From Georgenia wutianyii (lineage in GTDB: Bacteria; Actinomycetota; Actinomycetes; Actinomycetales; Actinomycetaceae), in assembly GCF_006349365.1 (NCBI RefSeq), contig NZ_CP040899.1, positions 124,001 to 188,000 on the forward strand: a stretch of DNA of 64,000 bases. The letters are read 5' to 3'. The position numbers and the translations under genes are program-made. This document shows, one piece after another, positions 50,660 to 63,956 of this stretch (positions are counted from its first letter, which is position 1; the number at the start of each line of letters is the position of its first letter). Below the pieces are notes generated by a model. The model was not told the origin of the DNA, did no database searches, and saw only the letters and a program-made list of their open reading frames with translations.

Positions 50660-51826
50660 TCAGTACCGCTGCGCGAGCACCGCCACCGCGTAGGGCGTGC
50701 CCGACTCGCTCCACACGAACCCGTAGCCCACGTGGGTGTACCGCGGGTCGAGCATCGCCTGGTTGTGGGTCGCGGAGTCGACCCACCAGGCGTGCATCCA
50801 GCGCAGCAGCGAGCCGAAGTTCATCTGCGCGCCGCCGGTGTTGCGGATGATGAGCTCGCTGCACCCGCCCCACGTGCCGCCGAAGCAGCCGACCTGGCTG
50901 CGGTAGTACGGGTTGTGCTGGACGGCGTCGATCGTGCGCAGCCGGTTCGCCCAGTTCTGGGCGACGTTCTGCAGGTGGCCGTCGTACTGCAGCGGCGGCA
51001 GGCCGTGGTTGGCGCGGTGGGCGTTGACGAGCCCGAGCAGGGTGCTGCGAGCAGTCGCGGCGTCCCCTGCCGGCTGCGGCTCGGGCGTCGGCTCGGGCGT
51101 CGGCGTCGGCGTCGGCGTGGGCGACGGCGTCGGGCTCGGAGACGGGGTGGGCGACGGCGACGGCGAGGGCTCGGGGGCCGGAGCCGGCGTGGTGGGCGCA
51201 GGTATCGGCGTGGTCTCCGGCTCGGGGGAGGTGCTCGGCGCCGGCTCGGGCTCCGGGGCCTGCGAGGGCTGCGGCGCCGGCTCGCTCGGCACGGGCTCGG
51301 GCTCGGGCTCCGGTTCCGGCGAAGGCTCCGGCTCCGGCGAGGGGACGACGGCGGGGAGCTGCTCCGGCTCGGGGTCCGGCGCCGGGACCGGCTCGGTCGT
51401 CTCCTCCACCTGCGGGACCGTCGCCTCGGCGTCGTCGGGTACGAGGACGGGCGTCTCGCCCTCCGGCGTGGTGACCGGTGCGGGCTCCGCGACGAGCGGG
51501 GCCGGCTCCACCTTCTCGATCGGCGGCTCGGGCGCGACGAGCGGCGCCACCGGGGCCTTGGTCGTCTCCTGCGCGGCCACGTAGTCGGCCAGGTCGATCA
51601 TGACCTCGGCGCGCTCGGGCGGGGCGGTGACGGTCAGCGGGGTGGTGAGGTGGGCGGGCATGCCGCTGGCCTCGAGGGGCAGGAGCAGCCAGCCGGGGAG
51701 CGTCGGGGCAGCGGTCACCGTGCTCGCGAGGACCGTCGCCCCGAGCGTCACGGCGGTGGCTACCGTGCCCAGACGTGCGAGGACGCGACGTGAGCGGCGC
51801 CCTGCCGCCCGGTGTCGATGTGTCAC
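50660..51826 (-). CDS. Secreted CAP-domain (SCP/PR1-like) protein with long Pro/Glu-rich spacer
   Basis: 388 residues from GTG 51826; GGAGGA lies about six bases upstream, while the longer GTG start at 51856 has none. A signal peptide covers about 1-40. About 75-255 is a low-complexity wall-spanning stretch rich in Pro, Glu, Ser and Thr (SPEPEPEPEPV, PSPSPTPSPS). The CAP domain (about 265-388) has LLGLVNAHRANHGLPPLQYD, QNWANRL, WWVDSATHNQAMLDPRYTHV and GTPYAVAVLAQRY; the usual HxxxM/ExxH pieces are partly seen. Cys pairs near GCFGGTWGGCSE may form a disulfide. It is a surface protein of unknown ligand. Possible MtrA sites lie upstream, which would fit a cell-wall role. Confidence 0.88.
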   Translation of the reverse strand: MTHRHRAAGRRSRRVLARLGTVATAVTLGATVLASTVTAAPTLPGWLLLPLEASGMPAHLTTPLTVTAPPERAEVMIDLADYVAAQETTKAPVAPLVAPEPPIEKVEPAPLVAEPAPVTTPEGETPVLVPDDAEATVPQVEETTEPVPAPDPEPEQLPAVVPSPEPEPSPEPEPEPEPVPSEPAPQPSQAPEPEPAPSTSPEPETTPIPAPTTPAPAPEPSPSPSPTPSPSPTPSPTPTPTPTPEPTPEPQPAGDAATARSTLLGLVNAHRANHGLPPLQYDGHLQNVAQNWANRLRTIDAVQHNPYYRSQVGCFGGTWGGCSELIIRNTGGAQMNFGSLLRWMHAWWVDSATHNQAMLDPRYTHVGYGFVWSESGTPYAVAVLAQRY

Positions 51827-51943
51827 GAGGATCCTCCAGCGCCAGTAGGCGCGCACCCTCCACCACCGGGGCCCGGCGGCGGGAGGGTGGAGGGCCGACG
51901 GACCGGTTGGTTGGCGTCAGCGTAGCCACAGCAGTGGACTTCT

Positions 51944-51966
51944 GTCACATTCGTAACATCAGTAAC
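51944..51966. promoter_or_regulatory. Three GTAAC-type direct repeats, possible MtrA binding site
   Basis: GTCAC (51944-51948), GTAAC (51953-51957) and GTAAC (51962-51966) repeat at 9-bp steps, about 120 bp upstream of the CAP-protein start. MtrA, the actinobacterial response regulator of cell-wall hydrolase genes, binds direct GTAAC-like repeats of about this spacing. The rest of the 51827-52071 gap holds a strong GC hairpin in the leader (CACCCTCCACCACC pairing with GGGAGGGTGGAGGG-like bases, about 51854-51896) and no gene. Confidence 0.45.
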
Positions 51967-52071
51967 AGGAGCAGCTGCGCGGGAACGACAGTGCGCCCGC
52001 TCCCGCGACCGTGCGCCCGGCAGAGCGGGCGCGCAGTCGCAGGAACGGGCGCAGAGTGGGAAGCGGCAGGC

Positions 52072-52710
52072 TCAGTCGACGACGCCGTAGAGGCGGTCGC
52101 CGGCGTCGCCGAGGCCCGGCACGATGTAGGCGTTCTCGTCGAGGCGCTCGTCGACGGCGGCGGTGACGATCTTGACCTCACCGCGCTTGCCGACGGTCTG
52201 CTCCACGGTGCGCAGGCCCTCCGGCGCGACGAGCAGGCAGATCGCCGTGACGTCGCGCGCCCCGCGCTCGAGGAGGTACTCGATGGCGGCCACGAGGGTG
52301 TTGCCGGTCGCGAGCATCGGGTCGAGGACGAAGACCTGGCGGCCGCTGATGTCGTCCGGCAGCCGGTTCGCGTAGGTGATCGCCTCGAGGGTGTGGTGGT
52401 CGCGCTGCAGCCCGAGGAAGCCCACCTCGGCCGTCGGCAGCAGGCGGGTCATGCCCTCGAGCATGCCCAGGCCGGCGCGCAGGATCGGCACGACGAGCGG
52501 CCGCGGGGAGGCGAGGTGGGTCCCGGTCGCGGCGGCGACGGGCGTCGTGATCTCCACCTGCGTGGTGCGCACCTCGCGGGTGGCCTCGTAGGCGAGAAGG
52601 GTGACGAGCTCGTCGACGAGCAGCCGGAAGGTCGGCGACTCCGTCCTCTCGTCCCGCAGGACGGTGAGCTTGTGGGCGATGAGCGGATGGTCGGCGACGT
52701 GCAGGCGCAT
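52072..52710 (-). CDS. upp: Uracil phosphoribosyltransferase
   Basis: 212 residues from ATG 52710. [18 protein letters not shown] (about 69-86) and the PRPP-binding loop [18 protein letters not shown] (about 125-142) are diagnostic. The C-terminal uracil-binding [15 protein letters not shown] matches the family. It makes UMP from uracil and PRPP (pyrimidine salvage) in the cytoplasm. It is divergent from tadA with a 46-bp gap, an arrangement common in actinobacteria. Confidence 0.97.
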   Translation of the reverse strand: MRLHVADHPLIAHKLTVLRDERTESPTFRLLVDELVTLLAYEATREVRTTQVEITTPVAAATGTHLASPRPLVVPILRAGLGMLEGMTRLLPTAEVGFLGLQRDHHTLEAITYANRLPDDISGRQVFVLDPMLATGNTLVAAIEYLLERGARDVTAICLLVAPEGLRTVEQTVGKRGEVKIVTAAVDERLDENAYIVPGLGDAGDRLYGVVD

Positions 52711-52756
52711 GGGTAGAACGTACCGGGTGAGGGTGGCCGCGGGCAGGATAGAGGTC

Positions 52757-53209
52757 ATGGCAGTGTGGAACGTGGCGATGGACACCGCCCTGGAGCTCGC
52801 GGAACACGCGGCGCGCGACGGTGACGTCCCCGTCGGTGCCGTCGTGCTCGACCCCGCCGGTCGCGTGCTCGCGACGGCGCACAACCGCTGCGAGGTCGAC
52901 AACGACCCGACGGCGCACGCCGAGATGCTCGCCATCCGCGCCGCGGCCGCGGCGGTGGGCTCGGGCCGCCTCGAGGGGTGCACGCTCGTCGTCACCCTCG
53001 AGCCGTGCACGATGTGCGCCGGCGCGATCGTGCTCGCGCGTCTGGAGCGGGTGGTGCTCGGCGCGTGGGACCCGAAGGCCGGGGCGTGCGGGTCGGTGCG
53101 CGACGTCGTGCGCGACTCGCGGCTCAACCACCGTGCCGAGGTCGTCGGCGGGGTGGAGGAGGAGCGCTCCGCGCGGCTGCTGCGTGACTTCTTCGCCGCG
53201 CGCCGGTGA
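52757..53209 (+). CDS. tadA: tRNA-specific adenosine deaminase
   Basis: 150 residues from ATG 52757. Cytidine-deaminase-like fold with zinc/catalytic motif [10 protein letters not shown] (His and Glu near 55-57) and [10 protein letters not shown] (two Cys near 85-88). [16 protein letters not shown] is typical of TadA. It converts A34 to inosine in tRNA-Arg(ACG), a gene for which is present at 14011. It is an essential enzyme. It converges on the sirtuin gene with only 3 bases between. Confidence 0.95.
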   Translation: MAVWNVAMDTALELAEHAARDGDVPVGAVVLDPAGRVLATAHNRCEVDNDPTAHAEMLAIRAAAAAVGSGRLEGCTLVVTLEPCTMCAGAIVLARLERVVLGAWDPKAGACGSVRDVVRDSRLNHRAEVVGGVEEERSARLLRDFFAARR

Positions 53210-53212
53210 GCC

Positions 53213-54097
53213 TCAGAGCACCTCGGTGAGGTGGGTGAGCGCGCGGGTCGTGCTCATCTCGACCTTGAGCGTGGCCAGTGCGTCCCCGCGGGTGGGCCCG
53301 CGGTTGATGATGACCACCGGCTTGCCCTCCTTCGCGGCCTGGCGCACGAACCGCAGCCCCGACATCACCGCGAGCGAGGACCCGACGACGAGCAGCGCCT
53401 CGGCCTCCGCGACGATCGCCCGCGCCGCCTCGACGCGGGCGCGCGGCGTCGTGCCGCCGAAGAAGACGACGTCGGGCGTGAGGACGCCGCCGCAGCGCGC
53501 GCACGGGGCGATGCGGAAGTCTGCGGTGCTCTCGAGGGCGGCGTCGGCGTCGGGGGCCAGCTCGACGTCGTCGATGTGGCGCTCGCGCCAGCCCGGGTTG
53601 AGCGCGGTGAGGACGGCGTCGTAGGTCTCGCGCGAGATCACCGTCCCGCACTGGAGGCACACGACCCGGTCGTAGCGGCCGTGGAGGTGGATGACGTTGT
53701 GCGACCCGGCCCGCAGGTGGAGCAGGTCGACGTTCTGGGTGACGACGCCGTTGACGACGCCGGTGTGCTCGAGTCGGGCGAGCGCCCGGTGCCCGGCGTT
53801 GGGCAGGGCGGCGCGCAGGAAGCGCCAGCCGAGGTGGTTGCGCGCCCAGTAGTGGCGCCGCTGGGCGTCGGAGGCGAGGAACTCCTGGTGCGTCATCGGA
53901 CGGCGCGGCGGGGAGCCCGGGCTGCGGTAGTCCGGCACCCCCGAGTCGGTCGAGATGCCGGCGCCGGTGAGGGCCGCCGTCGTCGTCGCGGCGGAGAGGA
54001 TCTCGACGACGGGTGCGAGCGTCGCCGGGACGTCCGCGGGCTCGGGCGTGGCCGTCTCGGCGCCCGGCGCGACGATGATCGGACGGCGGTGCTGCAC
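53213..54097 (-). CDS. NAD-dependent protein deacetylase (Sir2 family)
   Basis: 294 residues from GTG 54097. Sirtuin motifs in order: [18 protein letters not shown] (about 44-61, NAD binding), [12 protein letters not shown] (about 119-130), catalytic His in [12 protein letters not shown] (about 136-147), and a four-Cys zinc module CLQCG...CARCGG (about 147-203). Then VVFFGGTTP and [15 protein letters not shown]. It removes acyl groups from protein lysines using NAD+. The class resembles bacterial SirTM-distinct, SIRT4-like (class II) sirtuins. Length and motifs are complete. Confidence 0.93.
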   Translation of the reverse strand: MQHRRPIIVAPGAETATPEPADVPATLAPVVEILSAATTTAALTGAGISTDSGVPDYRSPGSPPRRPMTHQEFLASDAQRRHYWARNHLGWRFLRAALPNAGHRALARLEHTGVVNGVVTQNVDLLHLRAGSHNVIHLHGRYDRVVCLQCGTVISRETYDAVLTALNPGWRERHIDDVELAPDADAALESTADFRIAPCARCGGVLTPDVVFFGGTTPRARVEAARAIVAEAEALLVVGSSLAVMSGLRFVRQAAKEGKPVVIINRGPTRGDALATLKVEMSTTRALTHLTEVL

Positions 54098-54222
54098 CCC
54101 TCGAGGCTAACCCCGGCCCACCAGCGACGCCCCGGTGGGACAGGCCTGAGGTGAGCGCCACACCGCGGATTCCGGGATCGTTTTGGGTACGGGAGAGGGC
54201 GGCCGGTACACTCGGTCGCCGA

Positions 54223-54307
54223 GGTAGCGTGTCCGAGCGGCCGAAGGTGCAGCACTCGAAATGCTGTGTGGTGCAAGCCACCGTGGGTTCAAATCCCACC
54301 GCTACCG
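54223..54307 (+). tRNA. tRNA-Ser (anticodon CGA)
   Basis: An 85-nt class II tRNA. GGTAGCG (54223-54229) pairs with CGCTACC (54300-54306). The anticodon loop CTCGAAA gives CGA, the variable arm is long, and the T arm is GGGTTCAAATCCC. A -10 element TACACT lies at 54207-54212. It is the third serine isoacceptor gene in the window. Confidence 0.96.
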
Positions 54308-54312
54308 CCACC

Positions 54313-54354
54313 CGAAGGGCCCCGCCCGCAGAATGCTGCGGCCGGGGCCCTTCG
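54313..54354 (+). terminator. Terminator of tRNA-Ser(CGA)
   Basis: CGAAGGGCCCCG (54313-54324) pairs with CGGGGCCCTTCG (54343-54354), a 12-bp perfect stem with an 18-base loop, six bases after the tRNA. Confidence 0.85.
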
Positions 54355-55001
54355 TCGTACCGGCCCGGACGCCTGGAGCTCCGTGAGGATGCGGCAGGAG
54401 CAGTGCCGGCGTCGTCGACCGCAGCCCGGCTGCCGTCTCGCCGCTCCGCGGAGAAGGGGAGACGACGCGCCACGGGAAGCGGCCGAGCCGAGCGCGGACC
54501 GGTGGCCACTCGGGGCGGCGTCCCGACGAGACACATCCGAGGTACGCCGACGTCGTCGTCCAGGCCGCGGCGTCACGGCCGACCGAGCACGCCGGCCCGC
54601 ACAGATGGAGACGTCGGCGCCTATAGACGCCGGCGGTGCGGAGCCGGCCCGACCGACTGGCGCCCAGCGCTCGGCCCCCGCCGTCGGACCCGGGCGACGA
54701 CCGCTCCGCGTCCGTGCGCGTGCGGAGCCGCCCGCACATGGACCCAGCCCGCAGGCCGAAGGAGATCGCCGGCCGACCGAGTGGCCACGGAGCCGGCGGG
54801 GTGGCCGCGGACCGGCGTCCGCGCGGGCGGGCCCAGTACGGCCCCCGGTGCCGGGGGGCGCAGGCGGAGCACCGCTCGGATGTGAACGAGGCCTCACGAA
54901 CAGATTTCCGCCCGCGGCCCCGTGGGCGGCCCGGCTGCGAGTCGTGAACGTGCAGGTCAGAGACGATTCGGCGACGTCGCCGGCGGGGGTGCTCGCGCCG
55001 T
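54355..55001. other. Gene-free stretch before the rRNA operon
   Basis: About 650 bp between the tRNA-Ser terminator and the rRNA promoters. Open frames exist in several phases because of the GC content, but none shows family motifs, a ribosome-binding site or a steady codon pattern. No repeats, tRNA or strong terminator were seen. It may act as upstream promoter context for the rRNA operon. Confidence 0.5.
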
Positions 55002-55030
55002 TTGACGTCGGTGCGGGAAGGCCGTAATGT
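55002..55030 (+). promoter_or_regulatory. rRNA operon promoter P1
   Basis: TTGACG (55002-55007) and TAATGT (55025-55030) with exactly 17 bp between. This is the strongest sigma-70-like match in the leader, about 450 bp before the 16S gene. Confidence 0.75.
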
Positions 55031-55178
55031 TTCACCTCGTTGCCCCCCAGGGAGGCACGGACACGAGGCCGAGAGGCCCGGTGGCCGGTCCCGGGAGAGG
55101 CAGCCCTCATCCTAGCGACTGTGGCTGAGCCGCAGAGTTCGCATGAGGACCCGGAGGCGGGGATCACACCGACTGAAG

Positions 55179-55207
55179 TTGTGTGTGGGAGTCTCCGCGG
55201 GTAAAGT
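55179..55207 (+). promoter_or_regulatory. rRNA operon promoter P2
   Basis: TTGTGT (55179-55184) and TAAAGT (55202-55207), again at 17-bp spacing, about 280 bp before 16S. Confidence 0.55.
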
Positions 55208-55272
55208 TGAACGGCCAGCCCCGGCCGGGATGCGATCTGATGGTCGTGTTCGCGGCGGTGTGTGTCTGTTTC

Positions 55273-55296
55273 TTGAGAACTCAACAGTGTGCCAAG
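55273..55296 (+). other. 16S pre-rRNA processing stem, 5' strand
   Basis: The leader segment beginning TTGAGAACTCAACAGTG and ending GCCAAG is nearly complementary (with G-U pairs) to 57117-57140 behind the 16S gene. The two would form the RNase III processing stalk. The palindrome TTGAGAACTCAA within it is also the conserved actinobacterial leader element linked to antitermination. Confidence 0.75.
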
Positions 55297-55484
55297 TTTT
55301 TTGATGCCATTTAGATCTGATGGTGCCTGGTCTTTCGGGGCTGGGTGTTTGAGGGTCTGTTTGTTTGGTTGCCTGCTCGCGGTTTCCTTTCCGTGGGTGG
55401 GTTTGCCTGGATTGCCTGCCGGCTCTTGTGGTTGGTGGGTGTCTTCGTATGGTTGTTACCCCTTCGGGGGTGGCGCTAGACATT

Positions 55485-57010
<1,526 letters not shown>

Positions 57011-57116
57011 AGCTCACCACATCCTCGCCCGCTTCGTCGGGGCCTACGGGGGTGTCAGGTGCCACGCGGATGCCGAATGAGTGTCCGGTGGTTGCTCATG
57101 GGTGGAACATCGAAGG

Positions 57117-57140
57117 CTTGGCATGCTGTTGGGTCCTGAG
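57117..57140 (+). other. 16S pre-rRNA processing stem, 3' strand
   Basis: CTTGGCATGCTGTTGGG and following bases pair with 55273-55296. The whole 57007-57303 spacer carries no tRNA gene. Confidence 0.7.
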
Positions 57141-57264
57141 GGAACAGGCGCCCGCGCCGGCCGTACGGCTGGTTGTGGGGGTTGTTGTCTCGACCGTGAC
57201 CGCCTTCTGCTCGCCCCTGGTGCCCGTTGTGGTGTGGGGTGGGGGTTGGTCGGTGGGTTGCTTG

Positions 57265-57284
57265 AGAACTGTACAGTGGACGCG
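57265..57284 (+). other. 23S pre-rRNA processing stem, 5' strand
   Basis: AGAACTGTACAGTGGACGCG is complementary, except one G-U-type change, to 60440-60459 behind the 23S gene. It forms the RNase III stalk. TTGAGAACT just before it echoes the leader element at 55273. Confidence 0.85.
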
Positions 57285-57303
57285 AGCATCTTTGATCTTT
57301 TGT

Positions 57304-60418
<3,115 letters not shown>

Positions 60419-60439
60419 AACTATCAGGTCTTGTGATGA

Positions 60440-60459
60440 CGCGTCCACTGTACGGTTCT
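60440..60459 (+). other. 23S pre-rRNA processing stem, 3' strand
   Basis: CGCGTCCACTGTACGGTTCT pairs with 57265-57284 to close the 23S precursor stalk. The rest of 60419-60493 is spacer to 5S. Confidence 0.85.
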
Positions 60460-60493
60460 GGAGCCACCCACACACGGGTGACATCTCCATAGA

Positions 60494-60612
60494 GTTACGG
60501 CGGTCATAGCGAAGGGGAAACGCCCGGTCCCATTCCGAACCCGGAAGCTAAGCCCTTCAGCGCCGATGGTACTGCGTGGGAGACTGCGTGGGAGAGTAGG
60601 ACGCCGCCGAAC
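60494..60612 (+). rRNA. rrf: 5S ribosomal RNA
   Basis: 119 nt. It starts GTTACGGCGGTCATAGCG, has the invariant CCCGGTCCCATTCCGAACCC and GGAAGCTAAGCC, and ends GTAGGACGCCGCCGAAC. The 5' GGCGGT pairs with the 3' CGCCG segment. Helix IV contains an exact 12-base tandem (CTGCGTGGGAGA twice, about 60572-60595), a local peculiarity that still allows the normal fold. Confidence 0.95.
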
Positions 60613-60621
60613 ACCCATTAC

Positions 60622-60657
60622 CGTGTGGGCCGCAACCCTTGGGTTGCGGCCCACACG
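60622..60657 (+). terminator. rRNA operon terminator
   Basis: A perfect 17-bp stem (60622-60638 and 60641-60657) with a 2-base loop, followed by TGTTTCT. Ten bases after 5S. The remaining 60658-60774 holds no gene. Confidence 0.92.
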
Positions 60658-60774
60658 TGTTTCTGGACCCAAGTGGCCGCCCCGTCGACGGCGGCGAGGT
60701 CAGTGCGCTTCGCGGCGCTCGAGCAGCTCGGGGATCTGTGGCGCCCTCCATACTTCGCCTCTACCGTCGCTGAC

Positions 60775-62625
60775 ATGAGCGCGTCATCGCACGTGCGTGG
60801 GGGAGCGTCCGCGCAGTCCGGGAACACGGCAGCGCCCCGGCGCCCCAGGGGCAGCCCGTTGCTCATCGTCCTCATGATCATCGTCGTCGTGCCCTCGGTG
60901 CTGCTCGCCGACTCCTGGGGGGCCGGCGCGGCCGGCATCATCGGCGGCCTCACCGGCATGTTCTCCCTCGTCGCGTTCCTGGGTGGCCCGCTGTGGCCCG
61001 ATCTTCGGGTCGCCCTGATCCTGGGGCCGCTGCTCGTTGTCGCCGCGGCGCTGCCGCGTCTGGTCGCGGAATCCTCCCGCCCGGCGGCGATCGCCCTCGT
61101 CGTCCTTCTCACCTTCGTCGCGGGTCTGCTCCCGCTCATCGGTCCCCGTTTCGCCAACGCCGGCATGGGGCTCGGCATGACGACGATGTTCGGCTACGGC
61201 TATGCGCCCATGGGCGGTGCGGACCACGAGCAGATCATCGCCGCCGCCGTCGCGGGCGTCGTCGTCGCGCTCGTGCTGCGGGTCCTCATGGGGATCTCCG
61301 ACCCGTCCAAGCCCACCCGCGAGCAGGTCGCCGCGGTTCTCGTCGCCGAGGACCCGGCTTCCGCGGCGGCGGGCGCGTTCGGCACCTGGCTCGCCGACCG
61401 CAGACAGCGCTGGCTCGCGGACGCCCTCGAGGGCGGCTCACGCTACCGCCTCGCCGTCCGCGCCGCGGAGCTGTCGGGGCGGGCCGACCCCGACGCCGTC
61501 GCCGCCCTCCGTGCGCGGGCCGAGGACCTCGCGGGGCGGATCAAGGCCAAGCCCGCCCGGGCCAAGGCGGACACCCCGAGCCCGGACCCGGCACGGTCAC
61601 CGGCAGCGGAACCCGCCGACGGTCCCCTCGCCGACGCCGCCCGCGCCCTCGACACCGTCGAGCAGGCGGTCGACGGGCGCGACACCACCCCCGTCCACCT
61701 GGACCGGGACCGGGGCGAGCAGCTCAAGGAGGCGGTGCTCCACCCGTCGGCGCGACTGCGCTCCGTCCAGGTCCGGCACGCGTTCCGCACGGCACTCGCC
61801 GTCCTCCTCATGCTGCTCGTCACCTCGCGGCTCGATCGCGGCGACCCGCTCGTGTCCACCGCGCTGCTCGCGACCTTCAGCATCCTCCAGGCGACCTGGA
61901 GCGAGACCGCGGCCAAGACGCGGAACAAGATCGTCGGCGTCGTCGCCGGCTCGCTCACCGTCGCGGTCGTCCTCCTGCTCGTCCCGTCCGACTACCTCGT
62001 CATGGTCGCCACCGTCTCCCTGTGCCTAGGACTCTGGTACGTCGTCACCCGCCCGGCACTGGGCAGTGCGTTCATGGTCGTCGTCAGCGTCGGCTTCAAC
62101 TCCGTGAGCCGCGACCTCGACCCCGTGAACCTCCTCCTCCAGTACGTCGGCCTCACCGCGTGCGCGGTGCTCCTCGGGGTGGTCCTCGGCTACGTCGTCA
62201 TCCCCGGTTTCCGACCCCCGCCGCTGCGGGAGCGGGTCGAGGCCGCCACCGCGGCCACCGTCGCGGCCCTGCGGGCCTCGGCCACCGGCACGGCATCGCG
62301 GCGGCCGGAGGACATCACCGTGCTCCGCGACGCCGAGCGGCTGCAGGACGAGCTCGTCCCCGACCGGGACCGGCTCGACAGTCGTCAGCTCGCCGACCTC
62401 GACACGCTGCGCACGCGTCTGCGCAACCTCACCGTCCTCGCCGACGCCACCGAGCTCACGAGCGAGGACGTCGACCTCGTCACGGCCGAGCTCGCCCGCC
62501 ACAGCCCGGCGGACGACGCCGCAGGGCCGTCCGGCACCGCGTCCACGGTGCTGTGGGACCTCGCCCACGAGGCCGGCGCGGCCGAGCGGTCCCTGCTCGC
62601 GTCGCTGCCCGCCGAGGGCCGCTGA
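60775..62625 (+). CDS. FUSC-like integral membrane protein (aromatic acid exporter-like)
   Basis: 616 residues from ATG 60775 (MSASSHVRGG). Two blocks of helices are separated by a long hydrophilic region: helices about 30-180 (SPLLIVLMIIVVVPSVLL, LRVALILGPLLVVAAALP), a soluble middle (about 200-370, with Ala/Arg-rich helices and an Asp/Pro linker), and helices about 372-530 (FRTALAVLLMLLVTS, LLLQYVGLTACAVLLGVVLG). A C-terminal soluble helix follows. FRTALAV...LATFSILQATWSETAAKTRN...GVVAG resembles the FUSC/AaeB signature. Such proteins export aromatic acids, or act in membrane stress. The gene stands alone behind the rRNA operon. Confidence 0.8.
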   Translation: MSASSHVRGGASAQSGNTAAPRRPRGSPLLIVLMIIVVVPSVLLADSWGAGAAGIIGGLTGMFSLVAFLGGPLWPDLRVALILGPLLVVAAALPRLVAESSRPAAIALVVLLTFVAGLLPLIGPRFANAGMGLGMTTMFGYGYAPMGGADHEQIIAAAVAGVVVALVLRVLMGISDPSKPTREQVAAVLVAEDPASAAAGAFGTWLADRRQRWLADALEGGSRYRLAVRAAELSGRADPDAVAALRARAEDLAGRIKAKPARAKADTPSPDPARSPAAEPADGPLADAARALDTVEQAVDGRDTTPVHLDRDRGEQLKEAVLHPSARLRSVQVRHAFRTALAVLLMLLVTSRLDRGDPLVSTALLATFSILQATWSETAAKTRNKIVGVVAGSLTVAVVLLLVPSDYLVMVATVSLCLGLWYVVTRPALGSAFMVVVSVGFNSVSRDLDPVNLLLQYVGLTACAVLLGVVLGYVVIPGFRPPPLRERVEAATAATVAALRASATGTASRRPEDITVLRDAERLQDELVPDRDRLDSRQLADLDTLRTRLRNLTVLADATELTSEDVDLVTAELARHSPADDAAGPSGTASTVLWDLAHEAGAAERSLLASLPAEGR

Positions 62626-62634
62626 CCCGGCCGG

Positions 62635-63366
62635 TCAGCTCGCGTAGCGCTCGACGAAGTTGCGCAGCACCCGCCGGGCGTGGCTGACGTCCGCGGCCGA
62701 GACGGCCCGGCGGACCTCCTCGAAGTCCTCGGGCGGGAAGTAGCCCGCGTGCCGGTAGACCGTCATCCGCTCGACGAGCGCGTCCAGGGTGAGCTCGGGG
62801 TGGAACTGGGTGCCGTAGAGGTTGGTGCGCACCCGGAACATCTGCACGGGGCACTGCTCGGAGGAGGCGAGGACGACGGCCGTGTCGGGCAGGTGCGTGC
62901 ACGCCTCCTTGTGTCCGACGAACGCCTCGAACTGCTCGGGAACCCCGGCGAGGAGCGGGTCGGCCTGGCCTGCCTCGGTGAGGGTGATGAGGGGTGCGCT
63001 GATCGGCTCGGAGTAGGTGCCGTCGATGACCCCGCCGATGTGCCGGGCGAGAGTCCCGATGCCGTAGCACGCGCCGAAGAACGGGAAGTCGCGGTCCCAC
63101 ACCTCGTCGAGGAGCGTGCCGAGCTCCGCCTCGACGCGCAGCTGGGTGTCGCTCTTGAACTCGGTGGGCACCGAGCTGGTGAACGGGCTGCCGCCGACGA
63201 TGATGCCCGAGTAGGCGTCGAGGTCGAGGTCCGGCAGCGGCGTCGTCTCCAGCCGGAGGCGGTGCAGGTCGCGCTCCTCCAGCCCGCCGAGGTCGAGGAT
63301 CGAGGCGTACTCGGAGTCGGCTGCGGCGTCCTCGGAACGCGTGGCGATGAGGAGGAAGGGCTTCAC
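62635..63366 (-). CDS. Class I glutamine amidotransferase (GuaA-like domain)
   Basis: 243 residues from ATG 63366. Class I GATase triad: nucleophile Cys in FFGACYGIGTLARHIGG (about 99), and His and Glu in YGTQFHPELTLDAL (about 190-192). IIVGGSPFTSS (about 55-65) is the oxyanion region. A stand-alone GATase of this type is usually annotated as a GMP-synthase-like amidotransferase; it releases ammonia from glutamine or hydrolyses a gamma-glutamyl bond. The partner synthetase is not in the window. It sits next to a membrane-protein gene on the same strand, with no clear link. Confidence 0.88.
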   Translation of the reverse strand: MKPFLLIATRSEDAAADSEYASILDLGGLEERDLHRLRLETTPLPDLDLDAYSGIIVGGSPFTSSVPTEFKSDTQLRVEAELGTLLDEVWDRDFPFFGACYGIGTLARHIGGVIDGTYSEPISAPLITLTEAGQADPLLAGVPEQFEAFVGHKEACTHLPDTAVVLASSEQCPVQMFRVRTNLYGTQFHPELTLDALVERMTVYRHAGYFPPEDFEEVRRAVSAADVSHARRVLRNFVERYAS

Positions 63367-63397
63367 CTCGGCAGCCTAACGCGGGCGGCACCGTGGT

Positions 63398-63862
63398 TCA
63401 GAGCAGCGCCCGGGTGCTGACGTACAGGAGGGCCACCGCCAGCCAGACGGCGGTCGTCGCGTACCCCAGCACGATCCCCGCCACGGCCAGCCCGCGCCCG
63501 CCCTCGTAGGAGCGGCGCAGCCGGTGCCGGGCGTAGTGGCCGCAGGCGATCGCGAGCAGGCACACGCCGGGGACGAGGATCCCGACGACGCCGAGCACCA
63601 TCGACGCGGCGGCGAAGGAGTCGTTGCGGTAGGCGGGCGTCTCGTACCCCTGGCCACCGAGCACCCGGTCGCGGTGCCGGTCGCTCGTCGCGAACGCCAG
63701 CGGCGCCCCGGGCGCCGGCGTGGGGAAGGGCGTGTAGGCCGGTGTGGGCGCGGCGTACGGCGTGGCCGAGGACTGTCCCGCAGCGGGCGCGGACTGGTAC
63801 GGCTCGGGCTCGGGACGGTTGCCGCCCTCGTGCCCCGGTGCCTGCCACCCGCCGTCGCTCAC
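63398..63862 (-). CDS. DUF4190-like small membrane protein
   Basis: 154 residues from GTG 63862 (MSDGGWQAPGHEGG). A Pro/Ala/Gly/Tyr-rich cytoplasmic start (about 1-75, YQSAPAAGQSSATPYAAPTP) precedes two helices, about 85-108 (AASMVLGVVGILVPGVCLLA) and about 125-150 (GLAVAGIVLGYATTAVWLAV), joined by GHYARHRLRRS. This is the DUF4190 pattern common in actinobacteria. Function unknown. A longer reading to 63958 would add non-conserved residues and meet the divergent gene. Confidence 0.78.
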   Translation of the reverse strand: MSDGGWQAPGHEGGNRPEPEPYQSAPAAGQSSATPYAAPTPAYTPFPTPAPGAPLAFATSDRHRDRVLGGQGYETPAYRNDSFAAASMVLGVVGILVPGVCLLAIACGHYARHRLRRSYEGGRGLAVAGIVLGYATTAVWLAVALLYVSTRALL

Positions 63863-63956
63863 GCCGCCCAGGATCCCACGGCCGGACGTCCCGAGGCTGC
63901 CGCCCGTGGAGCGGATATCCTGCGCCGCGGCAAGACACCTGGTGAATGGGAGAGAC

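Noticed and set aside
51827..51940. c-di-AMP (ydaO-type) riboswitch before the CAP-protein gene
   Set aside because: Such riboswitches often precede wall hydrolase genes, but I could not find the conserved ydaO core; only a GC hairpin and the GTAAC repeats are visible.
54266..55284. Open frames of 250-330 codons on both strands upstream of 16S
   Set aside because: Arg/Pro/Gly-rich, no homology by eye, no ribosome-binding site, and they overlap the tRNA or the rRNA promoters.
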